A stretch of 64,000 nucleotides of DNA from Aphrophora alni (taxonomy: Eukaryota; Arthropoda; Insecta; Hemiptera; Aphrophoridae): contig OY740774.1 in the NCBI GenBank assembly GCA_963513935.1, positions 90,036,424 to 90,100,423 of the forward strand, given 5' to 3'. The notes beneath the pieces were generated by a model. The model was not told where the DNA came from, ran no database searches, and saw nothing but the letters and a program-made list of their open reading frames with translations. Made by a program: the position numbers and the translations under genes. Shown piece by piece: positions 25,101-58,638 of this stretch; position 1 is the first letter of the stretch; every line of letters begins with the position of its first letter.

Positions 25101-27269
25101 GGTCTTTAAACAATCACGTTAACGTCCTCCATTTTGTATACGTTGTTAAAAAAATTATACCTCATTAATCTGAGAGGATTTCCCAAAATGAGGCCTTTTT
25201 TTAGAAAATCCCCTTCGCCTCTTTTAATAAATAAACAATAAAGGTGTGAAAATAAAATTTTCTTGTTAGGTATTTTAATACGATCAAGTTAACGACAGCC
25301 ATTTTAAATATTGTAGCCAAAACAAAATCTTCGAGTCGTTTTTCTCATCTTTACGATAACCATAAGTTCCATTTAAAATTTTTGACTTACAACCTATATC
25401 CTCCCACTCCTCGAAGTTTTAAAATTTAAACATGAATCCAAAGAAAATTGCCAAAGCTACCTTAATCAATAATAAAGTTGGAAAAGGGTGCAAGTTTGTC
25501 ATCTTACTCATATATACAGTCTCGGGTAGTGGTGTTTCCTTGACTTACCTTATATATAGGGCAAGATGTCACATTCATTTGATCCATAAAAGGGGTCCAA
25601 GGTTTATTTTTCTCAGCAACATGGTTGCATAAATCATCTACTTTCACATTAAACAGGTACTCCCATTGCTCATTGACTTTTTTATATACACCAAGTTTAA
25701 GCTGTAACGAAAAATACAAGTTTCACAAATTTGATAGAAAAGTGTTTTTAAAATTTAGGACACTATTTTGTCATAATTTCTCAAAATTATAAAACATGAT
25801 TAGACTCGAATGGGAGTTTTTGAAACCGGAGATGGGTTAATTTTTGATTCAGAATAGGAAGAGTATATATTCAACCAGTTACACCGTGCAGAATTTTTTG
25901 ACCAACAATGTAATATTAAGTTAATATCAGCTGTTAACATTCTGCTAAACTTTTTATATTAACGATTCAGATAAATAACTTAGATATTAATAATTGGACC
26001 ATTTTCTCGAAATATATTTTATAATGCGATCTTTTAGAACATATAAAAATTACCAGGGCTGTTTATAAAGTAAACAAATTTCACTATAGTATTTATTTAT
26101 TTTTTTTTTTTACAGGACATTAGTAATGCACAGTTTTTAAAAATAACAGCAAAATATAAAAATTGGATATGAATTCTCTCATGACTGAAATCGGTGGACA
26201 ATGCCCAAGTAATACAAATCAGCTGTCTTACCGCCAGATCTTTAGTAGTATCAGATGTCACAACTAAATCTCCAACCAGCGTTATCAAAACTTTGTCTTT
26301 CTTATCTATAATCAACTTATCAATGTTTATTCTTCTATTCTTGAAACCTTCGCATTCATAGATTCCTCCACTCCAAATCAAATAACGTTTTTTCTAGAAA
26401 ATGTCAAAGGAGATAAATACATTTAAACTCTTCTATAATTATATTACATTAATTAACAAATTTAATTGTAATTGATAACATATTATAGTTATAATTATTG
26501 CTGGTATCTGCGAAGGAATCCTTCGTACAATACTCGTGGATAACCTAACTTCAATTTGCTATAATACACTATTCAGAACATAAGTCATATACAAAGAGTT
26601 GATAATTTTATATTTAGTGATTACAATACTGTGTCATATAAACAGTTAAAGAGAAAAGAACAATATAAAAGTACGAGGCGTGTCCAGAAAGTAAGTACCA
26701 ATTCCTTGCACACTGCAGTTGCTGTTCTGCACATGCACGCTACTCACTCTGGCTCATTGGCTTTGTTATTATGAGATGCTCAGAAATCTGTGTCATGCAA
26801 TTCAAAACACATGGCAAGGCATGCTTCTTGACAATGCTCGACCATGTGTTATTCGTTCTACCCAAGGCCTGATCACGCAGTTTGACTGGGAACAGTGGGA
26901 CAATCCACCTTACAGTCCAGATTATTTGGAGATGAGTGCATGTTACGAGTACAGTACCACTTGTTTGTGCATCTTAAGTAATCCCTAGCCGGGCAGTGCT
27001 GAGACCATATCGACAATGAGAAAAATACTGTGCGATAATGATTATCACCAAAGGCAGGATTATTCTATGATTAGGGTATAGTAAAGCCAGTAACCCAACA
27101 TGACCCTAATAATCATTATAATTATTCAAAGAGCAGTTTATGGTGTAGCCTTTCTTGTACAAATAAAATTAATTTAAAACAAAATTGAAATAAATTTTTA
27201 TATACCAAAACTGTACTTACGTATGAAGATTCAGTTATTGAATCGTTTCAAGTGTGGCAATCAATCCCC

Positions 27270-27328
<59 letters not shown>

Positions 27329-30300
27329 ACTCTCACTCTCACTCTCATCTTTCCTATCAGGTCTCTCTTGACCAGCTCTTTTTCTCTTTTATTTGATCCT
27401 GATGTGAGAGTATTTGAGAAATAGGGGCCTTTTTTATAAGGCGATGATGACCGAAAATTATTTCGTTTTTAATCAACAAGAAAAACCTAACCTAAAAAAC
27501 CTAAGCTAACATCATTTTGAATAGCTAGGTCATCAATCCAATTTAAGCAAATAATTATTTCAGGTTTTCTATTGAGGGTACTTATTTTTTTTATTAAGTA
27601 AGTACCTTTATTTTTTTTCAGTGTTAATTAATGATTTGTATAAAGTTAAATTCTTTATTTTATTACATTGTATAATTTAATTTTGTTTATTGTAAAAAAG
27701 GAAAATATATTAAATAAATAGTTAATTAAATGTTCACAAAAAATGAAAATCTTAAAGAACTAAAAACGTTTAAACCATTTAAAAATTCATTACCATAACA
27801 ACTAATTTTACAAATTTAATAACAACTGATGCATTGAAATAGTTGTAAAATCAATTTGAGGTTATGTTAACCAACTAGATCCATGAATGATTATCATCAT
27901 ATTATATTATTTTTATTGTCACATTTAGATCTATTGTTTGTTTCTCCCTTTTTTTTTTAGATGAAAATATTTCAAAAACTTTCTTACAAGGAAAAATATT
28001 GATTAGATAAATGAATTGTTTTTGTACGACACCAAATGACGAGGCTCAAAATTCAATGGTAACTCAATTTGTATGTAAACTCCCTAATTTAAACTGCTGT
28101 TGTTAACGACGTCAATATTTGTTTTTTGTTATCTAAAAGCAAGAAAATTAAGTAATAGTTTTAAAAATAGTTATGAATACAATTACGTTTTTAAAATGTA
28201 TGTTTGTTCACGTTTCATTTTTGGATTTATTCAATAGGTTATTCTCTTTTATAATAAGGAGGCCACAATAGTAGACCTACTACGGGTCTATAAAAACATG
28301 GAGATTAAAGACATTTATAAAAACTATAACAATCAAAAGGTTGGTTTTAGTAAAAAAGTCTTGTCATCCCAACCAAAACGACAAGATAACAAGACAAGAG
28401 TCGTCTTGTATTTCTGAAGATGACGTCACCAAAATTCTCTATGTACAGAGTTTTCAAACTTTACTGAGCATGTGCTATTATACAAGTTTTATTTATACAT
28501 GTTAAGTATTTCTCTCTCTTTTTATTTATATAGTTTTTGATAGGCTAGTATGTAGCACTCAATTGGCTGAAGTCATACATAACAAACAGAAAACAAGTGG
28601 TACAGATAGGAAATTGCAATATGATCCAATTTGTGTAAATTACAGTGTCCCACAATTTTGACAATTATAGTGGAGATCTATTTTGACTCCAGTGTTATTT
28701 ATTTTTTATATAATTGACGCATTTATTCATGTAAAAAGTATAATATAATTATATTATCTAACACGACTATAGGTTTAAAAAGCTACTGGCTACATGACTT
28801 AGAAACCAGTGCATTTAACCTAGTAAATACTTTTATAAAAATAAGAGTTAAATGAAAACTAGATTTATGATTTTTAATTTATAGACTGGATTAAATAAAT
28901 GAAGCCCTCATACAGTGTTGGTTGACCAAACATAGAGCCAGTAAAAGTTTTTATGGCTATCTTGAAAGTAAATTGATGCCGTGGATTATATAAATGATGT
29001 GTGCAAAAAACTTAGCACTGTAATATATCCATGCTCAGTTCTGTCCTCAATAAATTCTATATTTTGGTCTGTTTTCATCTAGCTTAAAATATGGAATTGA
29101 TCTGTGAGGTAGCAGATGATTCCAAATAGTTTTTATTTTCAGGAACAATATTAAATTTAAGAGTTCTTCAGCTTATAGCATTGATATACATGGTACAAAT
29201 ACATAATAACCGTAGAAGATATGATTTTCATAGACAACAGCTTAGGTTGGTGACTTAAAAAAAAATGCAAACTGGAGTCCATTTCATAGATAAACCTCCT
29301 AAAGAGTTTAAAGAAATGTAATATTTTTTAAATAAATGATGGTAGTTATTGAAAGTCAATGTATTTTTATTTGTGGACCCATCAGGGGGTCACTATGGTA
29401 GTACAGACTTGGCAATTCCAAGGTAGCCTAGTTGGATCTACATCTTTTTCGCATAGTCTTGCGTTAGATGCCTTTCTTTCATTTTTTTTTTTTTAACGTT
29501 CTCTCTTGTCAATGTTATGAAATGGGATTACTTTAATAGGCCGTCCTACAGGTTCATTAAATAATTAAAGATCGGTGGTTCAAATGTATTTATGAAATAT
29601 TATATGTAGTATATTTATATGTGTGTTTATAATACAATCAAGAAAATACTTACTGTTATAAACACTTACAATATTTCTAAACATATGCAACTTTATTAAC
29701 CTCAGAGCAATGGCTATGTTGATATAAGTCAGTCCTACTTTATAGAATTTATTTCAATAAAGAGAACAAATTACTGTAACTAGAGCTTGCTGAACATCAG
29801 TTAACCCCACTGGAGATATTTCGTGACCATTCCAGATTGTGTACATGGAATTTCTGGCGATGCCTGATGGTCTCTCTTCTTTTGGATACCCTCTGGTCCT
29901 AGCATTGTCCACTCACATATTGACAGCCCCTTTTCTTTCCAGTCTTTACTTATACGTCCTCTAATCTTCCACATTACGTTTAGTAGCTACAGCTCAGCAG
30001 TTTCCTAATTTTTTAAAATATTTCTCAACTATTGTCAATGGTGTTATCATGTACATTATGACTTAGAATAATTCTAAGAAATCTAATTTCTTATCCCGTA
30101 ACATCCAACAGGATGTTCTTTCATGACTCTGACGTTAAAGCATTCAAAGTGTAGAGGTCTAAATTTTATGTCCTTTTCATTCTTTTGTTTATAAGACGGT
30201 GATGACTGTGCAGATTTTTCGTCTTAAAACAACAACTAAGAACAAATACTAGGCGGAGGAGTATCTGAGGGAAACACTATAGTTTATTTCAATTGCCTTT

Positions 30301-30592
30301 ACTTTTAATTTTATAAATTATTATATTTTTACATGTATGTGTGTATATATTTATATGTATGGGGTTTTCAGTAGTTATCTCCTTATGTTATAAAATTCGG
30401 AACTATTGACTATTGTTATTTGATTATACTTTCTAATTGACAATTGTCAAACAATTTGTGTTTGTTTAAGTCTTGATAGAATAAATAAATAAATTTACTT
30501 ACAAATATAGTGGGTGCAGTAATTGAAGGAAACATAGATGCCTCTGAATATACAAACACAGATACAACACAAACCAAAATAAACATTAACAT
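22131..30592 (-). CDS. Small secreted protein, MD-2-related/DUF1091-like
   Basis: Four exons on the minus strand: 30503-30592, 26232-26393, 25549-25701 and 22131-22283. All introns are phase 0 with GT..AG ends; the joined frame is 186 codons with the stop. Residues 1-17 (MLMFILVCVVSVFVYSE) form a signal peptide. The mature part has four cysteines (about 44, 109, 131, 175), blocks IWSGGIYECEG, NVKVDDLCNHV, NVTSCPIYKGTYTF and DGSYKAQAEIYEDGKLGVC, and two N-glycosylation sequons (about 127 and 142). The DxC..TSCPxxxGxY pattern, length and alternating beta-like strands resemble the insect DUF1091/MD-2-related lipid-recognition families. That assignment is by eye. A lipid or pheromone-binding role is family-based inference, with no ligand evidence. 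Introns hold tandem repeats, a mariner relic and a retrotransposon relic. The gene is absent from the second copy of the neighbourhood. Confidence 0.8.
22887..23567. repeat. About 101-bp tandem repeat, roughly 6.7 units, with CCTAACCTAACC
   Basis: Each unit carries TAACTTTGTTATTAATTAAAA, GACAATCTTCTTT, GGCGCTATAAGCAACC and ends in one to three CCTAA motifs. Units start near 22893, 22994, 23092, 23191, 23293, 23380 and 23486; two are shortened or lengthened. CCTAA is the complement of the common insect telomere repeat TTAGG. The array lies in the last intron of the DUF1091-like gene. Confidence 0.85.
23575..24615. repeat. Pair of dispersed repeat copies
   Basis: 23575-23880 and 24350-24610 share a chain of blocks: AAGGACCTTTATAATTTCA, GCATTTATATTGCCTCACATAT, GGTAAAAACTATCTAGTTGA and ATATGTGTGGGTAT. 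They are direct repeats about 770 bp apart. A weaker pair with CACGTTAACG..CATTTT follows at about 25080-25400. Confidence 0.5.
26672..27000 (+). mobile_element. Internally deleted mariner element
   Basis: A mariner-like terminus GAGGCGTGTCCAGAAAGTAA starts at 26675. Soon after, the plus frame (26719-26988) reads QGMLLDNARPCVIRSTQGLI, then TQFDWEQWDNPPYSPDYLEM. This is the mariner DDD region (HDNARPH..LDHPPYSPDLxPSD). The catalytic third Asp is kept but the Pro-Ser-Asp after it is lost, and most of the transposase is missing between terminus and motif. It lies in intron 1 of the DUF1091-like gene. Confidence 0.75.
27270..27345. repeat. CT dinucleotide tract followed by ACTCTC repeats
   Basis: About 25 CT repeats pass into four CACTCT-type hexamers. 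Simple sequence in intron 1 of the DUF1091-like gene. Confidence 0.95.
28560..29350 (+). pseudogene. Non-LTR retrotransposon reverse transcriptase relic
   Basis: The plus strand reads WLKSYITNRKQVVQIGNCN, then in a shifted frame NYSVPQ..SILTPVLFIFYIID, which matches the RT segment WxxSYLxNRxQxV..SVPQGSxLGPxLFxxYIND. The catalytic YADD is gone. Downstream, IYMVQIHNNRRRYDFH and FIDKPPKEFKEM match the C-terminal RxxDLH and NxLPxxIK region. It has many stops and frameshifts and is dead. Confidence 0.65.
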
Positions 30593-32039
30593 ATTTATAA
30601 TGTTTTAATACAATCAAATAGAATGTTATTTATGAGATGATTTAATAAAGTTATATACTGTTGTGTTACATCAACAGCGACCATTATGTTTGTTTTTCTA
30701 TAAAACAATATTTTAAAATATGATTGCATTGTGAGGAAATCTGATGCCATCCTTTGTTTTAATACACGTTACAGTTGCCATCATAGGAACATAAAATAAA
30801 TAACAAAAGTACAATAGCCATTGTTTTTAACACCATTTCCGTTACATTGAAAATAGTGATGAAACCTGGCTCTAATTAGATTTAATTTTCTTTTGAAGAA
30901 ATATCCGTTGACATTTTTGTTTGAATTGTACCAGATACGATCATTGTGCAATGTTAAACATGTTCTGCATTATATTTCTCATTCCAGACGTATTGAACCG
31001 TAGCAAGAGTGATAGAGTTTTGTGTATTTCTTAGCCCCCCCTCCCATATACTACTGTAAGATAAGTTGGTAACAATTCTTTTGTAGTTACATTTTTTTAA
31101 ACCCATTTTGAAAGATATTTATATGTGAAATAGAACCCAATTTTATATCCATAAAACTCATCCAGATTATAAATTGTAAAATGACCAATCAAGGTTGTTT
31201 TAAACGATTACTCCATAATCACAACTCCCAATTTGGCACAGCAGTTTGTGTCATTAATATTCACATTTTATTAAAAAGTCTTTTTAGTGCCATGAACGGT
31301 TTTTGGTTTTTCATTCAGCTAAATCTCAAACTGGTATTTTTATGGGGTTTCTACAGGCTACATTATATAAAAAATGTATCAAAATTGTTGGAGCTGATTT
31401 TGCAAATTATAATTTTGATCTTATAGCAGTTATACCAAATTTTGAGCTATAAAAAATGTATACCCAGATATTAAATTTGATAAAACTCTTGTTTTGGTTG
31501 TAGAGCACTATAAAACAAAAAACAGGTGATAGTCAGCTTTCATTCAAAAACCACGTTTTTGGTCTCTTGTGACCTCAAAACAAATACACTCAAAAAGAAC
31601 TCGTAACTTTCTCTTTATTACTTATATGACAAAATAATAATAGTTCTTGCTTATTTACTTTGAAAATAGAAAATGAGGATCAAGATTAAACAAATTCTCC
31701 TCCAATATATTATACGAGTTAAAAGGCGCAATGACTGAAAATTTTAGAAGACACGCTAAGGGTCCTGGTGAATGGCAGACTCTGATTTAAAGATAAAATA
31801 AATACCTATATAGTTAACACGTATAATCCTTGATTAACTTCAGAAATGAAGTGTGTTTTGATTTATTTTTTATTGAATTCATGTTTAACCTCCATCATGA
31901 AAACTGGGGAGGGGGTGAATAATGTTCCTGAACATACCGGAGAATCAACACCAAGTTAGCAAAGAAACTCATAGTACTTCCGTTCTAGAGGGTGGCTATG
32001 CAAGTAAATAAAGGACTAGAGGATACGGTAGAGTATTGC
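30593..32039. other. Intergenic 5' flank of the DUF1091-like gene
   Basis: AT-rich, no gene recognised. Any promoter of the minus-strand DUF1091-like gene should lie here, but no convincing core motif was picked out. The 81-codon plus frame at 31181-31426 has no recognisable content. Confidence 0.4.
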
Positions 32040-32240
32040 AAACTCTCACTTCGTGTTAGGGTTTGTTACAGGACACTGTCCAACATATTCACAGGATGGG
32101 AATATTAATTGAGAAACTGCTGACAGAAAGATGAGATTGTACTGAGATATGACTGAAAACGCTTCTATCGAGAAAGGACTGAGATGATTGGATCTTTGAA
32201 AAAGAGACAGAAAATGCCTCAAGACAAGCTTGTCAGGAAG
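32040..32240 (+). pseudogene. Retrotransposon C-terminal relic
   Basis: The plus frame reads GFVTGHCPTYSQDGNIN with ETADRKMRLYWD-like sequence, resembling the post-RNase H tail TGHGxLxxHLxRMG..CRxC..ETxEH of Jockey/R1 elements. It is short and broken by stops. The following stretch to 34135 has no clear gene. Confidence 0.45.
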
Positions 32241-34135
32241 ATTTTTTTAAATTCCTATAATTAAAATTCCTGGGGATGTTTGGGGTATAAAACCGGCTCA
32301 TATCCATTTGAGAGCGCATAACTCTTTTGTTACTGACTTGCAAAACGGATTAAATTGAAGGAAGAAAAGAAGAAGGTTTTGAAAGGAGTATAAATCCGGT
32401 TACCTTCTGAAATTGAGGATGTTTACATTAGTTGTTACTTTTCTTCAGCATTTCCCTCACTTTAATAAGTTTTCCAAAATATTTCTAGTACAAGTCAATC
32501 AAATACCTAATTGCTGCTTTTTCCTTTTTAATGAAGTTATTTGTAATTTTTGTAATATTACGGATAGCATTTTTAATTTGTAGAAAACAAAATCATAGTT
32601 TATTTTACTTCAACGGAAATTTCATCAGGTGATGTTTTGCGATCAGATTATTTTATTACTAAATTATTGTAATGAAAACTGATTCAAACAAGATTTGTTT
32701 TTTAAGAAAAGTGTTGAGATTTTAGTTAAAAGCAAATGTAAAAGAAAAATCCGTGAATGTGGTGTTTAATTTAAACTCAAACAAATAAACAGAACTATAA
32801 TGTATAGTTTAAAAAAAAACATAAATGTAAAATCTAGTTTTCACTATTGTAACCTTAAAAATTGTTCCCGTTTGCTTAAAAACAAAACTAACCATTTAAA
32901 AACATTTGATAATGAATGAAACATGAGTGAAATAGTGAAACGATGCTTCAGATGTGTCAAGAGAAGGTACAGTTCGTTCGTAGGAAACAAAAAAGCAAAT
33001 GGTCATACTCCAACCTGCTACTGAAGAGTAAAAGCTTTTACTCCATTCTCATACTCAAGAGAAATTGCTCATGTTTTATTCATAGAGTCTATTATCTTTA
33101 TTCTCCAATCGCAGAAAAGTGCACATATTGTGTTTTCACAAATGTTGGCTTAACGAAAAGTCAATTAATGTTTTTAGTAAATAGTGGAAAGATTGAATTA
33201 GCAACGAAGATAAGAGAATTATTAATATACAAAAACATAGATTCAATGATGATCTCATTGTTGATTGATTTGACCATGTCAGTTGTAGTTAAGGATGTGG
33301 AATACCAGGACGAAACTGATCCATGTAACCATTTACAATCATAAATTGTAAAGTTAAGCTGATATAATAGGCAGGGATTTGATGATAAACATCTAAACTA
33401 TCATTTGAAGCAAACACAAATTTTAATTTTTCAATACTATCTAATGAAATTTATGTTCAGGAATAATTGGTGAAAAACTAAATTTACTGCTGTCATTTAA
33501 ACTTAATTTCACCTAATAATATTTAAACTAAAAACGAGTTTATGACACAAGTTGTATATTTAATATTTTTAAATCTACAAAATCGAAGACAGCATTCAAC
33601 GTTGCTTTTAATTTATTACTGACAACTACCGAATTGACATTTTGAAGAGTCAGTTTCATTAGTATTTCAAGTGTGAGTGAATGCGTAAAAAATAATTGCT
33701 CATAAAATCTGAACACCATAGTTTAAGTCAAAAATGGATGTACAAACAATAAGAAGTGCATGTGAGTAGAATGAAAATGGATGACTGGTCATAATGGTCA
33801 GGACTGGAAAAAACAATACTCTGCTTTTGATTAATTGCAACACCATTGATCAACCTTCACTCTTTTTCTTGGTAGTCAGTCCTATATGTGATAGATTATT
33901 GTCAGCGTTATCTAGCAGAGACTTGCTCAAACTCTTGTTACTATTCTATAATTTTGCAAAATACACTTTTATATTATTTTGTGCTTATTTTAGCAGATAT
34001 TTTTGTAACGTGTAACACCCACGTCCATATAAAATTCATACTGCCAACTAAACATCAAATCAGGTTGTTTAATGAAGTAAAAATTTCCTATTCAAAGATT
34101 CTTATAGTTTTTATACCCATTACACATACACGGTG

Positions 34136-55151
<21,016 letters not shown>

Positions 55152-55990
55152 TGTATATCTTGCGAACTTAGCGTGAATACAACTGATATACTGTAGTGTT
55201 GCTGTGATGAAAATTAATTTTATTTATACGAGTATATATACATATTGGTTTACAAGTACAAATACAATCCACAATCCAAGTACATTTGACATTTACCTTC
55301 AACCTTATCTGAACAGTATTTCATATGTCAGAAAAGCTTATATATAAATATTTACAGAGATATAAATATATTTTCACATAATATGCAGTTAATATCATAC
55401 GGTAGATATTATTATTTGAAATCATAATTTTATTATTACATAACATACTTTGTGTAAGAACGTAATTTGATATATCAACTCAAATATTTTAAAAAAAGTT
55501 TCAATATTTAGTGACTCAAATAAACGAACAGAGATATTGAATAAAAATAAACTACTATTGATTAATTTTTGCAATTAAATAAAGGAAGTAGCTATTATTA
55601 GTGATTAATTATGTTTAGTAATTCATATCTGTCATCTATGGATACTACAAAATAAACCAATCTTTGTCCAGATCTCACAGTTTATATAATTTAGTTTTTT
55701 ATATCTGTATTTTTGTATTACTGTATTTAACAAGCGGGTTTTATCCTCTAGAAAACAGAGCCTAAATACTTCTAATATAGTCAGTACATCTATATTCTTT
55801 GTAAAGAATAGAACTTGCTTCGTTAGATCTTCTGCATTTTCTGAAGTAGGAGTCCAAATATCAATAGTCTCTTATTCCAATACTATCAAAATGCAATTTA
55901 TCGATATATTTTAAACATAGTTCACACAAAACAGGATACTATTAATAAGTGCATATATTCTTCCTTTATCATAAAAGGAACATAATTTAT
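55152..55990. other. 5' flank of the esterase gene
   Basis: AT-rich; a promoter for the minus-strand esterase should be here but no specific element could be defined. No gene seen. Confidence 0.4.
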
Positions 55991-55994
55991 AACT

Positions 55995-56330
55995 TTTAGT
56001 AACACAATATTTATTAAATCAGTTCAGCTCTAATTTTGAATAACCATTTGACCATGAAATTGTTCTAGCTTCTCTACAAATACTCATTATTTCATTTAAC
56101 TTTTATTAATATAATAATTATTAAATCAGTTCGGCTCTAATTATGAATACCCACTTGACCATGGAATTGTTCTCACTGGTGTACAAATACTCATTATTTC
56201 ATTTAACTTTTAGTAACACTATATTTATTAAATAAGTTCTGCTCGAATACCACTTAACCATGAACTTGTTCTCACTGCTGTATAGTTACTCAATATTTAA
56301 TTTAGCTTTTAGCAATACTATCGCTAAAAA
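55995..56330. repeat. About 108-bp tandem repeat, three units
   Basis: Units share TTTAGTAACAxxATATTTATTAAAT, CAGTTCGGCTC, CTTGACCATGxAATTGTTCT and CAAATACTCATTATTTCATTTAAC. Divergence between units is about 10-20 percent by eye. Confidence 0.8.
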
Positions 56331-57024
56331 TTTCACCAATAAAAATATTATTACAACCCTCGGACAAAATAAAAAAAAAGGAAATTGCAATTATTTTACT
56401 TTATGGTAGAGAAAATAATAGATACTTTTAACAACAGAAAAAAGAAATGGTATAATAACTTTTTATAAACTTATCGATAAATCATTGAATCCCCAAATAT
56501 AAACTTCAACATGTTGAGAAAAAAGGTTTTACCTCCAAGGTCTTGGTGGACCCTGTTTGTTGTTTAGACAAAGAAAGAGAGCTATGTCATAACACAACAA
56601 CTGTCTTGTAGAGTCTAATCAGGGGTATTATTAATCAAAATAAATTACTTATCGAAAATAATTTATTTATCAATTGACTGAGTTAACACCTGTTTCTGTA
56701 CCAACTGTTAATGAAGTTCATTTGCCCATCATACAGGATAACCATCACTCTATGAAAGCACTGTTTACAAATTAATTATTTAAACTTAGTTTTTAGAAAT
56801 AAACAAAATAATACTTCACTTGAGCTCTATGCCAAGATTAAATACTTTCCTCATAATGCACTTTCCTTATATTGCACTTTCCTGATAATGCACTTTCCTG
56901 ATAATGCACTAGAATTTCTTCTGAATCCATACAATAACACTTGGTCTAGACGATATTCTGTACTCAGACTAAAGAAAGCTTTTTTAGGGTCATTTCACTA
57001 ATCCCTTGTTTCACTAAAATACTT

Positions 57025-57150
57025 ATTATTATGGTAAAAAATAGATTAGAATGGTATACCTAAAGGAAAAATATTATATCTGAAACACAATTTGGATTTA
57101 GAAGAGGTAGAGGCCATCAATTCACTTTGTTACGGACCAGGAATGAGTCA
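57025..57150 (+). pseudogene. Reverse transcriptase fragment of a non-LTR element
   Basis: The plus frame reads KNRLEWYT, a stop, RKNIISETQFGFRRGRGHQF, matching the RT block RLxWYLExxxLLSxxQFGFRxGRGxxD of Jockey/R1-type elements. Nothing else of the element is seen nearby. The rest of 56331-58638 is AT-rich without recognisable genes. Confidence 0.65.
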
Positions 57151-58638
57151 GACTCCGCTGTATCTTTAAATATAAGTGGAGCATATTGTTGCAACTAAAG
57201 TAAACTCCTACGATAAGAAATAGTCTTCCCTTCACACTCCACACAAAACCAGCCATACAGGCCCCTGCTCATCAGAAGATACAACCCGTCAAGTAATCCC
57301 CTCCGTTTAGTTTGACACAATTTAGTAAAAGCTAGTTTTAAGGTTACGGATCACCTGATCAAATCGTACAGCTAGAAACTAGTAAGACTTTATTCTATAG
57401 ACACATATAATCGAGAGAGATAATTTAGTGCCTTTTCTCGTGTCAAAGTTAAAAAAATCAAGAAAGAACAATTAAACAAATACATATCTAAAACACTAAA
57501 CGTTAAAACCTGCGAACAGTGTTAAGTTTCACACACTTAAAATATTTACATTTACATCTAGTAGATCAAAAATGCTCTGTCTATCTGCAAACGTACCAGG
57601 TAATTTAAAATACTATATTCAATAATTAATTATTTGAATTGAGTAGAATAATCTAAATAAGGATATTTTAATGGAAATCTAAAGAGTTTCAACATTTGTA
57701 AAACTAACAGTTTTATTTTAATTGACCCATCATTAACAGATCACTGTTTATTCTTGCATTCTTCTGCTAAACGGACACTAATAGTAAATCATGATTACGT
57801 ATTTGTTACAAATTGTTAACACGTAGAATCGTTATTGAATAGTAGTAATAGCTACTAATGTAACCCTTTAATTAAAGGGATTCTAAGAAAAGCTATGATA
57901 AATTCTAAAATCTAATTCAAAACTAAATGTGTCTTTCAGTTTAATTTATTTTGATTTGGGTGATGTTATCTGTATTTCTGTACAGTTCATCTGGTCCCAG
58001 CTACGATTAATTCAGACCATGAAGATTCATCAATAGTGTTATAAACTCAAAAGCACATCTATAAAAATTGTAATAAACTGATTGTATGTAGAAGAATGTC
58101 TATGTTCGAAAACAGTATAATTATAAAAGAACTAGCTGGTATATAAATAAATAGTGAAATTGCAATGAAAATTATTGGGAGAATACTGGATGCACGTTAT
58201 CGGCTCACAGACCCACAACGGACTCAAATTAGAAATTTCTTTAATTAACATTACAAAATAATAATCCTGATTGAATAACTCAATTGTATATATAAATTTT
58301 AAAGGTCACTACATGGCTATGTATATTCTAAACAAAATAAGATGTGTTAAAATATAATCTTCTTTACGTTGAAGTCTCAATAAAATACTGTAATTTTCTA
58401 ATCATGTTATATATATCTGATAAACTGTAAAGAGCAATTCAAGTCGATTGTTTTAGTGAGTTTTCCAACTTAATAAGTTGACTTAATATTCTATTGTGGT
58501 TAAAGTCTGGTATTTTTTATGTTATCCTGTAGGATACTACTTAATATATTAAATTCACTACTACGGACAAAAATAGATTCAATTACTAAACATAATTAAT
58601 CAATAATTTTTTCTTAGTATAGCTTCAAATCACAAAAT

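Noticed and set aside
26097..26381. 94-codon minus-strand frame as a gene of its own
   Set aside because: It is exon 2 of the DUF1091-like gene read on into the intron.
29780..29990. Minus-strand protein-like text near a retrotransposon relic
   Set aside because: Frames are short and broken and I could not assign a family.
32943..33344. 133-codon plus-strand frame, among the longest in the window
   Set aside because: No recognisable domain, AT-driven composition, no splice context and no conservation evidence; chance cannot be excluded.
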